DNA of 64,000 nt from Mesorhizobium qingshengii. GTDB taxonomy: Bacteria; Pseudomonadota; Alphaproteobacteria; Rhizobiales; Rhizobiaceae. This document shows, in pieces, positions 35,046 through 49,089 of the stretch (the first letter of the stretch is position 1; the number at the start of each line of letters is the position of its first letter). The position numbers and the translations under genes are program-made. The notes beneath the pieces were generated by a model, which saw only the letters and a program-made list of their open reading frames with translations, made no database searches and was not told where the DNA came from. The stretch spans positions 1 through 64,000 of the forward strand of contig NZ_FMXM01000006.1 of NCBI RefSeq assembly GCF_900103325.1, written 5' to 3'.

Positions 35046-35462
35046 ATGGCCGGGAAGCTGATTAGCGAAACTGTCGAAGCTTGGCGGTCCGTAATTTCCC
35101 TTCTCGCGGACCGCCGCCGGAGCAGGGCAGCGACAAGAGAATTTTGGGCAATGGGTATGGATGAGTGCACGGGCATTTTGAATGACATCGGTCTGTCGCG
35201 ACGTGAATTCGACGATGCCATGCGGTTGCCATACGCCTCGGAAGACCTGCTTTCTTCGGCGATGCGTTCAGCCGGCATCGATCCGGACAGTTTTCAATCG
35301 CTGCAAGCGCATGGTTTCATGGCACGCACCTGCATCACCTGCCCGCATCGCCGCCAGTGTCATGATCACTTGGCCGCCTTCGATTTCGAAAGCCACTATC
35401 AGGATTTCTGTCCGAACAGCCAGAATTTCGCAGATCTGCTCGAGAACGGACTCAGCACGTAA
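35046..35462 (+). CDS. DUF6455-type small Cys-containing protein
   Basis: This is a 138-residue protein. The C-terminal half carries ARTCITCPHRRQCHDHL and, about 25 residues on, DFCPNS. These four or five cysteines could bind a metal or an Fe-S cluster. The N-terminal half is helical (FWAMGMDECTGILNDIGLSRREF). The pattern is that of DUF6455 proteins, which recur near anaerobic respiration genes. It is the first gene of the operon with ubiT, ubiU and ubiV (52 bp to ubiT) and follows an FNR-type promoter. A redox-sensing or assembly role is inferred, not shown. Confidence 0.75.
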   Translation: MAGKLISETVEAWRSVISLLADRRRSRAATREFWAMGMDECTGILNDIGLSRREFDDAMRLPYASEDLLSSAMRSAGIDPDSFQSLQAHGFMARTCITCPHRRQCHDHLAAFDFESHYQDFCPNSQNFADLLENGLST

Positions 35463-35513
35463 TCCGCCGCGAAATCCGCTTGAGCGACCCCCCATATCGG
35501 AAGGATGCACTGA

Positions 35514-36062
35514 ATGGTGACCGGAAACACGGAACCGAGATTGCCGGCGGTCGTTCGCTATCTTTTTCCGGCCTTCGCCGGCCTGCCACTCGGGCCGCTG
35601 CTCACGCTGTCCTTGCGCTCTTTGGCCGGGCGACAGCCTCGATTGTTCGATCGCCTCGGCGAACATCGAACAGCTTGCTATTTCATCGACCCGATCGACC
35701 TCGCCTTCGCATTTACCGTGGTACCGGACGCGGAGCGCTCGATCGTTCGTGTCGTCGGGAAAAGTGAGGCCGCGACATCAAGCGTCCAGATCAGGGGACC
35801 TATTCTGACACTGTTGAGCCTGCTCGACGGCACGCTCGATGGCGACGCGCTTTTCTTCAGCCGGATCATCTCGATCAGCGGCCGCACGGCGGCGGTGCTC
35901 GCGCTGAGGAACACGATCGAGGATGCCGAGCTTCGCCCGGCGGATCTGCTCGGCTTGCGCGGCGCACTGGCACGTCTTGTCGATACGGGAATTCTCGGTG
36001 CGCTGGATGTCGCGCGCCAAATGGCCGATCGCAACTCCAGAAGCAAGGCACCAGAGGCATGA
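35514..36062 (+). CDS. ubiT: UbiT: SCP2-type lipid carrier for anaerobic ubiquinone synthesis
   Basis: This is a 182-residue SCP2-fold protein with the UbiT (YhbT) features: LLTLSLRSLAGRQPRLFDRLGEH near the start, then the lipid-binding sheet (CYFIDPIDLAFAFTV, SIVRVVGKSE) and DGDALFFSRIISISGRTAAVLALRNTIEDAE. UbiT binds prenylated quinone intermediates and, with UbiU-UbiV, supports ubiquinone synthesis without oxygen. Its stop overlaps the ubiU start by four bases, and a ribosome binding site (GGAAGGATG) precedes its ATG. The assignment rests on both motifs and the TUV gene order. Confidence 0.9.
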   Translation: MVTGNTEPRLPAVVRYLFPAFAGLPLGPLLTLSLRSLAGRQPRLFDRLGEHRTACYFIDPIDLAFAFTVVPDAERSIVRVVGKSEAATSSVQIRGPILTLLSLLDGTLDGDALFFSRIISISGRTAAVLALRNTIEDAELRPADLLGLRGALARLVDTGILGALDVARQMADRNSRSKAPEA

Positions 36063-37057
36063 CAAGCGGACGCATGGAACTTGTCTGCCCGGCCGGAACC
36101 CCCGCAACGTTGAGGGCAGCCGTCCAGGCAGGCGCGGACGCCGTCTATTGCGGATTTCGCGACGAAACGAATGCCCGGAATTTCCCCGGACTCAACTTCT
36201 CCGGGGAAGAACTGGCCGAGGGCGTCCGCTTCGCGCATGACCACGGCAGCAAGGTTCTGGTCGCAATCAACACCTTCGCGCGGGTCAATGATGTCGACCT
36301 GTGGAAGAAGGCCGCGGACACGGCGGCCGAATGCGGCGCAAACGCGATCATCGCGGCGGATATCGCCGTCCTCGATCACGTCGCGAAAAACCACAAGCAA
36401 GTTCGTCTTCATCTCTCTGTGCAAGCCGCGGCCGCGACGCCGGAAGCAATCGGATTCTACGCGACCAGTTTCGGCATCCGTCGCGTCGTCCTGCCGAGGG
36501 TGCTTTCGATTCAGGAGATCGCGGCGCTCAACCGTGCGATCGAAGTGGAAACGGAAGCATTCGTGTTCGGCGGCCTTTGCGTGATGATCGAAGGCCGATG
36601 CTATCTCTCTTCATACGCGACAGGAAAATCGCCAAATCTGAATGGCGTCTGTTCGCCACCCGAAATGGTGAGCTACGACGACGAGCCGAACAGCACGGCG
36701 GCGCGGCTTTCAGGGTTCACGATCGACCGCTACGAGCCTGGCGAGCCAGTGGGCTACCCCACTTTGTGCAAGGGCAAATTCAAGGCCGGCGGCAAGACCT
36801 CCTATTTGTTCGAGGACCCCGTCAGCCTGAACGCCGGCGGGATGATTGCCGGGCTGAAAGCCGCCGGCGTAACCGCCTTGAAGATCGAAGGGCGCCAGCG
36901 TGGCAAAGGTTACGTGACGGAAGTGGTCCGTGCCTTCCGGAAGGCCGTCGACGCCGTCGAGCAAGGTGGCGACGCGATCGAGATCGATCGGATTCTTGCT
37001 GGCCAGTCGGAAGGTTCCCGGCAGACGGCAGGAGCGTACAGCAAGAAGTGGAGATAG
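36059..37057 (+). CDS. ubiU: UbiU: U32-family Fe-S protein of anaerobic ubiquinone hydroxylation
   Basis: This is a 332-residue U32 (peptidase-like) protein. It begins MELVCPAGTPATLRAAVQAGADAVYCGF and contains the four-cysteine 4Fe-4S set of UbiU: two in FGGLCVMIEGRCYLS, one in NGVCSPPEM and one in YPTLCKGKF. It forms a heterodimer with UbiV that hydroxylates the quinone ring without oxygen, using prephenate as the oxygen donor in the E. coli system. It overlaps ubiT and is followed four bases later by ubiV. Confidence 0.92.
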   Translation: MTSGRMELVCPAGTPATLRAAVQAGADAVYCGFRDETNARNFPGLNFSGEELAEGVRFAHDHGSKVLVAINTFARVNDVDLWKKAADTAAECGANAIIAADIAVLDHVAKNHKQVRLHLSVQAAAATPEAIGFYATSFGIRRVVLPRVLSIQEIAALNRAIEVETEAFVFGGLCVMIEGRCYLSSYATGKSPNLNGVCSPPEMVSYDDEPNSTAARLSGFTIDRYEPGEPVGYPTLCKGKFKAGGKTSYLFEDPVSLNAGGMIAGLKAAGVTALKIEGRQRGKGYVTEVVRAFRKAVDAVEQGGDAIEIDRILAGQSEGSRQTAGAYSKKWR

Positions 37058-37061
37058 CATC

Positions 37062-37961
37062 TTGTCCGCAATTGCGTTGACGCTTGGGCCGGTGTTCTTC
37101 CACTGGTCGCCCGACCGCCTCTTGGACTTCTACCGCAGGATAGCAGACGAGGCTCCGATCGACCGCGTTCATGTCGGCGAAGTCATATGCGGCAAGCGGA
37201 TGCCGTTTTCCGACTCGGCATGGCCCGAGATCATCGAACGCCTCGAGCGTGCGGGAAAGGAAGTGGTGCTGTCCACGCTGGCGGCGCCGGCAACCGTTCG
37301 AGAACGAAGAAGCATCGCGGATCTCTGCACCGACGAGCGGCTGGTGGAGATCAACGATGTCACCGCCCTGCCCTCACGCTCCGGCAAGCCCTTCGTGACC
37401 GGTCCGTTCCTGAACGTCTACAATGAGGCTTCCGCGCGGTTCCTGATCCAGCGCGGTGCCACAACGATATGCCCGCCCGTGGAATTGTCGCTCGCCGCCG
37501 TCGGCGCCATGGCCGGCGCATGTCCCGAGGCGGAATTCGAGATTTTCGTCTTCGGTCGGCTGCCGCTGGCGCTTTCCGGCCGATGCTATCACGCCCGCAT
37601 CCACGGCCTGCACAAGGATTCCTGTCAGTTTACCTGCGAACGGGACCCGGATGGTCTTGCCGTGGACACGCTCGACGACCAGCAGTTCCTCACGATCAAT
37701 GGCGTGCAGACGCTCTCCAACCAGGTGCAGGCCTTCTGCCCCGCACCCGCGGATCTCACCTCCAGAGGCGTCCGGCGTATCCGCCTGTCTCCGCACACGT
37801 GCGACATGGTCGAAGTGGCAAAGACCTATAGAGCGCTTGCCGATGGGAGAGAGGACCCCAAGGCTGCACGCTTCATCCTCTCGTGCCTCGATCTGCCCGG
37901 CACGCTCGTCGATGGATACGCCCATGGCAAGCCCGGCTGGCAGGCAGCCCCTTCGATCTGA
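37062..37961 (+). CDS. ubiV: UbiV: U32-family partner of UbiU
   Basis: This is a 299-residue U32 protein beginning at a TTG (LSAIALTLGPVFFHWSPD), chosen because GTGGAG lies eight bases upstream and the gene then starts just after ubiU. The cysteines expected for its 4Fe-4S cluster are visible: one in VGEVICGKR and three in SGRCYHARIHGLHKDSCQFTC. The FDFY-like RLLDFYRRIADEAPIDRV and ATTICPPVELSL stretches are typical of UbiV. It completes the TUV set. No terminator is obvious downstream. Confidence 0.92.
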   Translation: MSAIALTLGPVFFHWSPDRLLDFYRRIADEAPIDRVHVGEVICGKRMPFSDSAWPEIIERLERAGKEVVLSTLAAPATVRERRSIADLCTDERLVEINDVTALPSRSGKPFVTGPFLNVYNEASARFLIQRGATTICPPVELSLAAVGAMAGACPEAEFEIFVFGRLPLALSGRCYHARIHGLHKDSCQFTCERDPDGLAVDTLDDQQFLTINGVQTLSNQVQAFCPAPADLTSRGVRRIRLSPHTCDMVEVAKTYRALADGREDPKAARFILSCLDLPGTLVDGYAHGKPGWQAAPSI

Positions 37962-38146
37962 AGCCGGGTCTCGAACGAAAACCATCCAGGGCGGAGTCGG
38001 TCTGATCCCTACGCAGGTGGAACCGTGCTCGCCTCCAAGCCGGACGGCATCGCGTTCGGGCTCCGTCGAGACCAGCTTGCGCTCCCGAACCAAGGCCATC
38101 CCGTTCGGCTCCGATCAGCTTGAACGAGGCGATCGACAGCCAGGAT

Positions 38147-38983
38147 TCAGGAAAGCAACATCCGCCCGGCCGTGATCGCCAGGAAGAACGCAAAGGCAAG
38201 TTTCAGGTAGCGCGGGTTGAGCGCGTGGGCGAGCCTCGCGCCCAGGGGTGCGAACAAAAAGCTCACGGGCGCTATGATGGCTACCGCTGGCAGGCTGACG
38301 TAACCGAGACTGAGCGGAGGCCTGCCAGCAACCGCGAGACCCGACCAGATGAAACCGGCCACCGCTGGAAGCGCGATAAGAAGGCCAAGCGCCGACGACG
38401 TGCCGACAGCCCGATGGACCGGAAAGGAAAAGCTGGAAAGCGTCGGCACCGAGAGCGTGCCGCCGCCAATTCCCATCAGCGAAGAAACAAAGCCGATGAC
38501 AGAGGCAACCGCACGGTTGATCCAGCCGCTTTGCGGCAAATGATCGGAGATCACCAGATTCTTCGGCATCGCCATATTGACGGCCACCAGCACTCCAACG
38601 ACGCCGAAAACCAGCCGCAAGCCGGCGCCCGGAATGAATTTCGACATGATGCCGCCGATGAGGGCACTGATGAAAATAGCCGGCCCCCACAGATCGAGCA
38701 GAGGCCGATCGACATTGCCGCGCTTGTTGTGCGACCGCATCGATGAGATCGAGGTAGGGATAATGACGGCAAGCGACGTCGCGACCGCCAGGTGACTGAT
38801 CACCGTCGGCGAAAAGTGAAACAGCGTAAGCACCCAGAACAGCACGGGGACGATGACGATGCCACCGCCGACCCCCAGCAAGCCGGCCAGCACGCCGGAC
38901 GCCACACCGGTTACAGCCATGCCGGCGACCAGCATGGCAATTGTCAGCCCGTCGAACATCGACGTGTCGAACCCGAAATTCAC
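38147..38983 (-). CDS. TauE/SafE-family membrane permease
   Basis: This is a 278-residue protein with about eight helices in two repeats, each starting with a glycine-rich motif: SGVLAGLLGVGGGIVIVPVL and SSLMGIGGGTLSVPTL. TauE/SafE proteins export or import small sulfonates, sulfite or organic acids. It is the last gene of the leftward B6-catabolic run (128 bp after the pyridoxal dehydrogenase gene). It could move a pathway intermediate or end product such as an organic acid, which is inference from position only. Confidence 0.85.
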   Translation of the reverse strand: MNFGFDTSMFDGLTIAMLVAGMAVTGVASGVLAGLLGVGGGIVIVPVLFWVLTLFHFSPTVISHLAVATSLAVIIPTSISSMRSHNKRGNVDRPLLDLWGPAIFISALIGGIMSKFIPGAGLRLVFGVVGVLVAVNMAMPKNLVISDHLPQSGWINRAVASVIGFVSSLMGIGGGTLSVPTLSSFSFPVHRAVGTSSALGLLIALPAVAGFIWSGLAVAGRPPLSLGYVSLPAVAIIAPVSFLFAPLGARLAHALNPRYLKLAFAFFLAITAGRMLLS

Positions 38984-39111
38984 GATGATATTCCCCTTGA
39001 TTGGCCGTCCATGTCAGGCCTTGCGGATAGGCTTTTGGCCATGCCCGTCCGCCGTTGCGACCCGATGCAGGTCGCCCAAAAGTGTGCAGCGGTATTGGGA
39101 CGCGATGCCCT

Positions 39112-39870
<759 letters not shown>

Positions 39871-39896
39871 TCAATCCGTGATCTGGTGATGTCTGT

Positions 39897-41075
39897 TCAG
39901 GCGTCGGCGTCGATCACGGCCAGCGCGGCATCAATGCCTTTGCCGATCGCGAGATTCTGCCCTGCCGCTTTCATGGCGCCGCCAAGTGCCGCCAGCGCCG
40001 CGATCGCATAGATCGGCTGGGCGGTCGGTCCCATATGGCCGATGCGCGTCAGCTTGCCCAATGTTTCGCCGCGGCCCGACGAAAACACCACGCCGTAGCG
40101 CGCCCGCGCGGCTTGGCGAAGCGCCTTCTCGTCGACGCCTTCGGGCGTGCGGACGGCGGTCGTGGTTGGCGACGCGATCTTGTCGTTGGCGGCCCAGATC
40201 GACAGGCCCATCGCCGCGACGCCCGCGCGCATGGCCTTGGCGGTGAGCGCGTGGCGCGCCCACACCGCCTCCGGTCCCTCACCAAGGTAGAGGTCGAGCG
40301 CGACGTCGAGCCCGCTCATCTCGGAGACGGACGGCGTGAACGGAAACGGCTCGTCCCTCGACCACGCATTTTCCCAGTCGACGATGCTCAGCATCGATGC
40401 GCGCGGCGCCAGGGGATTGGCCTTCATCTTGGCCCAGGCCCGCTCGCTGACACCCATCATCGTAAGGCCGGGAGGCGCGCCCAGGCATTTGTTCGGGCCG
40501 GTGACATAGATATCGGCCCTGCAATCCTCCGGATGCGTCTTCATGCCGCCAAACGACGAGACGGCGTCGACGATGAGATAACCGCCATGCGCCGAAACCA
40601 GGGCGCCGATGGCGTCGATCGGATTGATGGTGCCAGACGGCGTATCGTGGTGGCAGACGGAAACGACGGTGATTTCCGGATGCGCCTTCAGCATTGCCGC
40701 GACCGCCAGCGGGTCGATCGCCTCATTGTAGGGCACTTCGATCTCGAGCAAGTGTGGCGAATAGCGCTTCGCCCAATAGCCAAACCCCTTGCCATAAACG
40801 CCGGAGGCAAGGTTGAGCACGACGTCGTCGGGCGCGATCAGGGAGGCGGCGGCGGCCTCCAGGCCAAGCACCGGCTCGCCATGCAGGATGACCGGCCTGT
40901 TCGACAGACGCATCGCCTTCTGCGCCTTGTCGATCACCTTCTCGTAGAAGAGCTGGAACGCTGGGTCGTAGTCGTAGAGCACCGTGCGACCGAGGCCGCG
41001 CAGTACGTCAGGATAGGCATTCACCGGCCCTGAGGTGAGTGTGATGACCGGTTCGGCATGGTCGGAATAGCGCAT
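39897..41075 (-). CDS. ppat: Pyridoxamine-pyruvate aminotransferase
   Basis: This is a 392-residue class V aminotransferase-fold enzyme. The active-site lysine is Lys196 in VTGPNKCLGAPPG; the N terminus MRYSDHAEPVITLTSGPVNA and the SSGRGETLGKLTRIGHMGP stretch near the end are characteristic. It transfers the amino group of pyridoxamine to pyruvate, giving pyridoxal and alanine, and notably uses the B6 compound as substrate without bound PLP. The sequence agrees closely, from memory, with the crystallised M. loti enzyme. It lies between the lactonase and dehydrogenase genes, 38 bp from the latter. Confidence 0.93.
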   Translation of the reverse strand: MRYSDHAEPVITLTSGPVNAYPDVLRGLGRTVLYDYDPAFQLFYEKVIDKAQKAMRLSNRPVILHGEPVLGLEAAAASLIAPDDVVLNLASGVYGKGFGYWAKRYSPHLLEIEVPYNEAIDPLAVAAMLKAHPEITVVSVCHHDTPSGTINPIDAIGALVSAHGGYLIVDAVSSFGGMKTHPEDCRADIYVTGPNKCLGAPPGLTMMGVSERAWAKMKANPLAPRASMLSIVDWENAWSRDEPFPFTPSVSEMSGLDVALDLYLGEGPEAVWARHALTAKAMRAGVAAMGLSIWAANDKIASPTTTAVRTPEGVDEKALRQAARARYGVVFSSGRGETLGKLTRIGHMGPTAQPIYAIAALAALGGAMKAAGQNLAIGKGIDAALAVIDADA

Positions 41076-41100
41076 GGTCTTGTCTCCGCATTGGTAACGG

Positions 41101-45556
<4,456 letters not shown>

Positions 45557-45633
45557 GAAAACCCAGCACCAGAAAATGGGAATCGTCCGGAGGGGTGAAT
45601 GGATCACCCCTCCGGCAGCCGACCTTGGTCGCC

Positions 45634-46662
45634 TTACTGGGCGACGCTTGTCATCAGCGCCCTGACGGCGGCCGCGTCATAGACCGGATCGACCGCGATC
45701 TTGCCGGAAATGACGTCTTCGCGCAGCGCCTGGATTTCTGCCCAGACATTATCCGGGATCGCGGCGGTTTTGAGAAGCTTGACCGAGTCGTCCTTGAGGC
45801 CGATCGTATAGTGTTTGGTGCCGAACGTGTCGGCCTTCAGGTCGGCGATCATCGCCGCGTAAACCGGCTCGATGTTCCACACCACCGACGACAGCAGGAA
45901 GCCCTTGTCGATCGGCGACTTGTCGCCGATGACGTCGATGAAATAGACCTTGCCGCCATCGGCTGCCTTGGTCGTCTCGACCGCCTGCAGCATGCCAAAG
46001 CTCGAACCGTTGCCCTGCCCGAAGATGATGTCGGCGCCCGACGCGATCACGCTTTCGGTGACGCGCTTGCCACCGGCCGCATCGCTGTAGGCGGCCGGTC
46101 CGATCACCGCATAGGTGATCTTGACGGCCGGGTTCTCCGCCTTCACGCCCTGCGCGAACGCCGCCGACTGCGAATTCCACGATGGCGGCTCACCCGACAC
46201 CACGATGCCGACCGACTTGGACCGCGACATCTTGGCGGCGAGACGGCCGGCGAGATAGGCGCCCTGGTGGCCGCTCAGCGTGTAGTCGGCGACGAGACCC
46301 TTCTCCAGGCCATTCGGCGTGTCGACGATCGCCACCGGAACTTTCAATTCCTTGGCGATCTCGGGCGCCGAGGTGTTGTAGCCGCTGGCGTGGGCAATCA
46401 GCAGGCTGGCGCCGTCGGAGGCAAGTTCGCGCAATGTCGGACGAACATCGCCATAGCCGAGGCCCTGGGCCACGACCACTTCGACGCCGGCGGCCTTGCC
46501 CGCCGCCTTGGCGGCGTCGATGCCTTGCTGGTTCCAGCCATAATCCGTGCCTTCTTCAGGCGTCAGGATAGCAATCGACTTGATCTCGGCGGCAAGCGCG
46601 CCGCTCATCAAGACGCCGCTCAATATAACTGCACTTACACTGCTCTTAAGAAGCTTTAACAT
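45634..46662 (-). CDS. BMP/PnrA-family periplasmic binding protein
   Basis: This is a 342-residue exported binding protein with a signal peptide (MLKLLKSSVSAVILSGVLMSGALA/AE) and no lipobox cysteine, so it is probably soluble in the periplasm. The fold motifs are AILTPEEGTDYGWNQQG, SDGASLLIAHASGYN, SGHQGAYLAGRLA and DIIFGQGNGSSFG. BMP proteins bind nucleosides and related rings. It is the first gene of a leftward operon whose other products are two permeases, an ATPase and three enzymes of pyridoxal/pyridoxamine breakdown. Uptake of pyridoxine, pyridoxal or pyridoxamine is the natural inference. GAGAGGG precedes the ATG. Confidence 0.88.
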   Translation of the reverse strand: MLKLLKSSVSAVILSGVLMSGALAAEIKSIAILTPEEGTDYGWNQQGIDAAKAAGKAAGVEVVVAQGLGYGDVRPTLRELASDGASLLIAHASGYNTSAPEIAKELKVPVAIVDTPNGLEKGLVADYTLSGHQGAYLAGRLAAKMSRSKSVGIVVSGEPPSWNSQSAAFAQGVKAENPAVKITYAVIGPAAYSDAAGGKRVTESVIASGADIIFGQGNGSSFGMLQAVETTKAADGGKVYFIDVIGDKSPIDKGFLLSSVVWNIEPVYAAMIADLKADTFGTKHYTIGLKDDSVKLLKTAAIPDNVWAEIQALREDVISGKIAVDPVYDAAAVRALMTSVAQ

Positions 46663-46761
46663 GTTACCCTCTCTGTTTGATCTACCAATCAATATTCTTA
46701 TTGTTATTGCGCGAAAGCGAGATAGACTGCCCAAGAAAATTACATATGGAGCTCAGGCAAA

Positions 46762-47187
46762 GTGGAAATCCGTTATGTCCTCCCGGTGATGCTGGCGTTC
46801 TCATCCTTCGCCAACGCGGTTGAGTTGCACCATGTCACCGTCCGCACCGGCACTGACGGGCTCGACATGGTGTCGTTGACGATTTCGAATGCGGGCAGCG
46901 AAGGCCTGTCCTGCAACGCCGACTTCGCCCACTGGTACTCAGCCGGGATCGCGACGGTCGAACCGGGCAAGAGCGCCCGCGTCGAGCTATGGTTCGATGC
47001 GAAGACCGGCACGTTCGCGATCCTCAACGACAAGCGAGAGAACCTGCCCGTCGAGCGGCTTTGGTGCGGCCTGTCGGGCCGCGCATATGCCACCCGCGTG
47101 CAGATCACGCTGGACCGCGCCGACGCCGCCAAAGGCGAGCGTGCCGTGTCCTGCACCATGGCGCAGGACAGCCTCGTCTGCCGGTAG
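46762..47187 (+). CDS. Small exported hypothetical protein
   Basis: This is a 141-residue protein with a signal peptide (RYVLPVMLAFSSFANA, cleavage near residue 19). The mature part is a predicted beta-rich domain with four cysteines (LSCNAD, RLWCGL, VSCTM, LVCR) that could form disulfides. No family is recognised. The start is a GTG supported by GGAG ten bases upstream. It lies between the two leftward transporter operons in opposite orientation, so it is not part of either. Confidence 0.6.
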   Translation: MEIRYVLPVMLAFSSFANAVELHHVTVRTGTDGLDMVSLTISNAGSEGLSCNADFAHWYSAGIATVEPGKSARVELWFDAKTGTFAILNDKRENLPVERLWCGLSGRAYATRVQITLDRADAAKGERAVSCTMAQDSLVCR

Positions 47188-47225
47188 GCGGTCATCGATC
47201 CGTCCGCTCGAACACCGCGCGCCCC

Positions 47226-48236
47226 TTATTCTTTCGCCAGGAACGTGTCGGTGAAGACATCGTCCGCGGACAGGGCTGTCTTGAGCACGCCCTGATCCGT
47301 AAGCGTCTTCAAGGTTTCCTCCCACTGCGTCTTCGTCATCCAGCCGAGACCGTGTTCCTTGGTATCGGGGCTGGTGAACGTCGATGCGATGTCGGCCTTG
47401 ATCTGCGCCAGCAAGACGTCCTTCTTGTCCGCATACCCCGGGGCGGCCTTGGCCGTGATCTCGGCGGCCTCTTCGGGATGGGCAACGACATAGTCGAAGG
47501 CTTCCCTGTAGGCCTTGACGAAGCGGTGAACGATTTCGGGCTTGTCCTTGATCATCTTCTGCGAGGTGAACAGGCCAGAACCATAGGCCTTCCAGCCATA
47601 ATCCGAGCCCATCATGATGCTGAGCGAACCGGGACCGCCGGCCTTGGCCTCCAGTTCGGGAACCTCGGCATCGACATAGCCGACCACGGTCTGGACGCGA
47701 CCGAGCAGCAGGTAGCTCTCATAGGGCGGCGAGACGCTGTTCAGCGTCATGTCCTTTTCGGTCAGGCCGTTGGCGGCCAGGAAGCCCTTGAAGAAGATGT
47801 AGGTGGAGCCTGCGGGGTGAATGCCGATGGTCAGCCCCTTGAGGTCGGACGGCTTTGCGAGCTTCACCGTCTTGGCCAGCGAAATGACTGCCAGCGGCGA
47901 GTGCTGGTTGACGGCCGCCAGCGCCACGACCGGAACATTCTGCGACCGCGCGACGGCAAGCGTGGGAAGATCGCCGAATCCGAAATCCGCGTTCTCATTG
48001 CCCACCAGCCGCATTGCGTCGGGCGAGCCGGACCCCTTGCGGATCTCGGCCACATCGATGTCGTTCTTGGCGAAGAAGCCTTTTTCCTTGCCGACGAAGA
48101 ACATGGCGTGATTACCACGCACCACCCAGTCGAGCTGGACGTTGACCTTGTCGACCGCCAGGGCCGCATTGGAGAAGCCGATGGCCCCGACAAACGCCGC
48201 GAATGTAGCGGCCTTGATAAGCGAGCGTCTCAGCAT
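47226..48236 (-). CDS. NMT1/THI5-like periplasmic binding protein of an ABC importer
   Basis: This is a 336-residue exported protein with a signal peptide (LRRSLIKAATFAAFVGAIGFSNAALA). NVQLDWVVRGNHAMFFVGKEKGFF is the NMT1/THI5 hallmark, followed by NADFGFGDLPTLAVARS and GIHPAGSTYIFFKGFLAANG. Members of this family bind pyrimidines and related heteroaromatic rings, which makes a hydroxymethylpyridine such as pyridoxine or 4-pyridoxate a credible ligand. The ATG at 48236 follows AAAGGGG. The gene is last in a leftward run with the permease, the ATPase and catabolic enzymes. Confidence 0.87.
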   Translation of the reverse strand: MLRRSLIKAATFAAFVGAIGFSNAALAVDKVNVQLDWVVRGNHAMFFVGKEKGFFAKNDIDVAEIRKGSGSPDAMRLVGNENADFGFGDLPTLAVARSQNVPVVALAAVNQHSPLAVISLAKTVKLAKPSDLKGLTIGIHPAGSTYIFFKGFLAANGLTEKDMTLNSVSPPYESYLLLGRVQTVVGYVDAEVPELEAKAGGPGSLSIMMGSDYGWKAYGSGLFTSQKMIKDKPEIVHRFVKAYREAFDYVVAHPEEAAEITAKAAPGYADKKDVLLAQIKADIASTFTSPDTKEHGLGWMTKTQWEETLKTLTDQGVLKTALSADDVFTDTFLAKE

Positions 48237-48273
48237 TTTTGTTCCCCTTTTGTGACGTTGGTTGTTCGAGGGC

Positions 48274-49089
48274 CTAGGCCTGGCTGAATTTCGGCGCCCA
48301 CGGCACCACGATGCGTTCGAGAATTTCGGCTGCGTAGTAGAAGGCGATGCCGAGCACGGAAACGAGCAGCAGCGCCGCAAAGACCAGCACCGTATCGAGC
48401 TGGGTCGAAGCGAACTGGATGACGTAGCCGAGACCGTCGGAGGCGCCGGCGAACTCGCCGACAATGGCGCCGATCACACTCAAGGTGGCGGCGATCTTGG
48501 TTCCGGCCATCAGGTTTGGCAGCGAGTGCGGAACGCGGATCCTGAACAGGATCTGCGTCGGACTGGCACCGACCGAATTCATCAGCGACAGCAGCGAGCG
48601 GTCGACCGACTGCATGCCGGCCAGCATCGACAATGTCACCGGGAAGAAGGCAATGACGAGGATCAGGCCGATCTTGGGCGCGAGCCCGTAACCGAACCAC
48701 AGGATGAAGATCGGCGCGAGTGCCACCTTGGGCACATTCTGGAACAGCACCACCAGTGGATAGAGCGCTCGACCCAACCAATCGAAACGCACGATGACCA
48801 GCGCGATTGCGATGCCGACCACGACCGATACGAGGAAGCCGAACAGGATCTCGCCTGCCGTCACCAGCGTCGCCTGCATCAGCGTGCCCCATTGCGCGAC
48901 CAGCGATTGCGCGATCTCGGACGGGGCGGGAACGACGAAGGAGGATATGGCAAAGATCCGCACGGCGGCTTCCCACACCACGATCGTCACCAGCAGGAGG
49001 ATGACTGCCGGAAGCCAGCTGCCCGTCGCGGCACTCCAGCCCGAGACCAGCCGCGGCTCGGAAAGATGAGTGATGGGTTGCTCGCTCAA
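48274..49089 (-). CDS. ABC importer permease (SsuC/ThiX type)
   Basis: This is a 271-residue permease with six helices and the EAA-loop sequence NSVGASPTQILFRIRVPHSLP. It starts with a TTG that overlaps the ATPase gene's stop (TTGA) and has GGAGG eight bases upstream; no later ATG would keep the first helix. It belongs with the NMT1/THI5-type binding protein and the ATPase. Confidence 0.87.
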   Translation of the reverse strand: MSEQPITHLSEPRLVSGWSAATGSWLPAVILLLVTIVVWEAAVRIFAISSFVVPAPSEIAQSLVAQWGTLMQATLVTAGEILFGFLVSVVVGIAIALVIVRFDWLGRALYPLVVLFQNVPKVALAPIFILWFGYGLAPKIGLILVIAFFPVTLSMLAGMQSVDRSLLSLMNSVGASPTQILFRIRVPHSLPNLMAGTKIAATLSVIGAIVGEFAGASDGLGYVIQFASTQLDTVLVFAALLLVSVLGIAFYYAAEILERIVVPWAPKFSQA

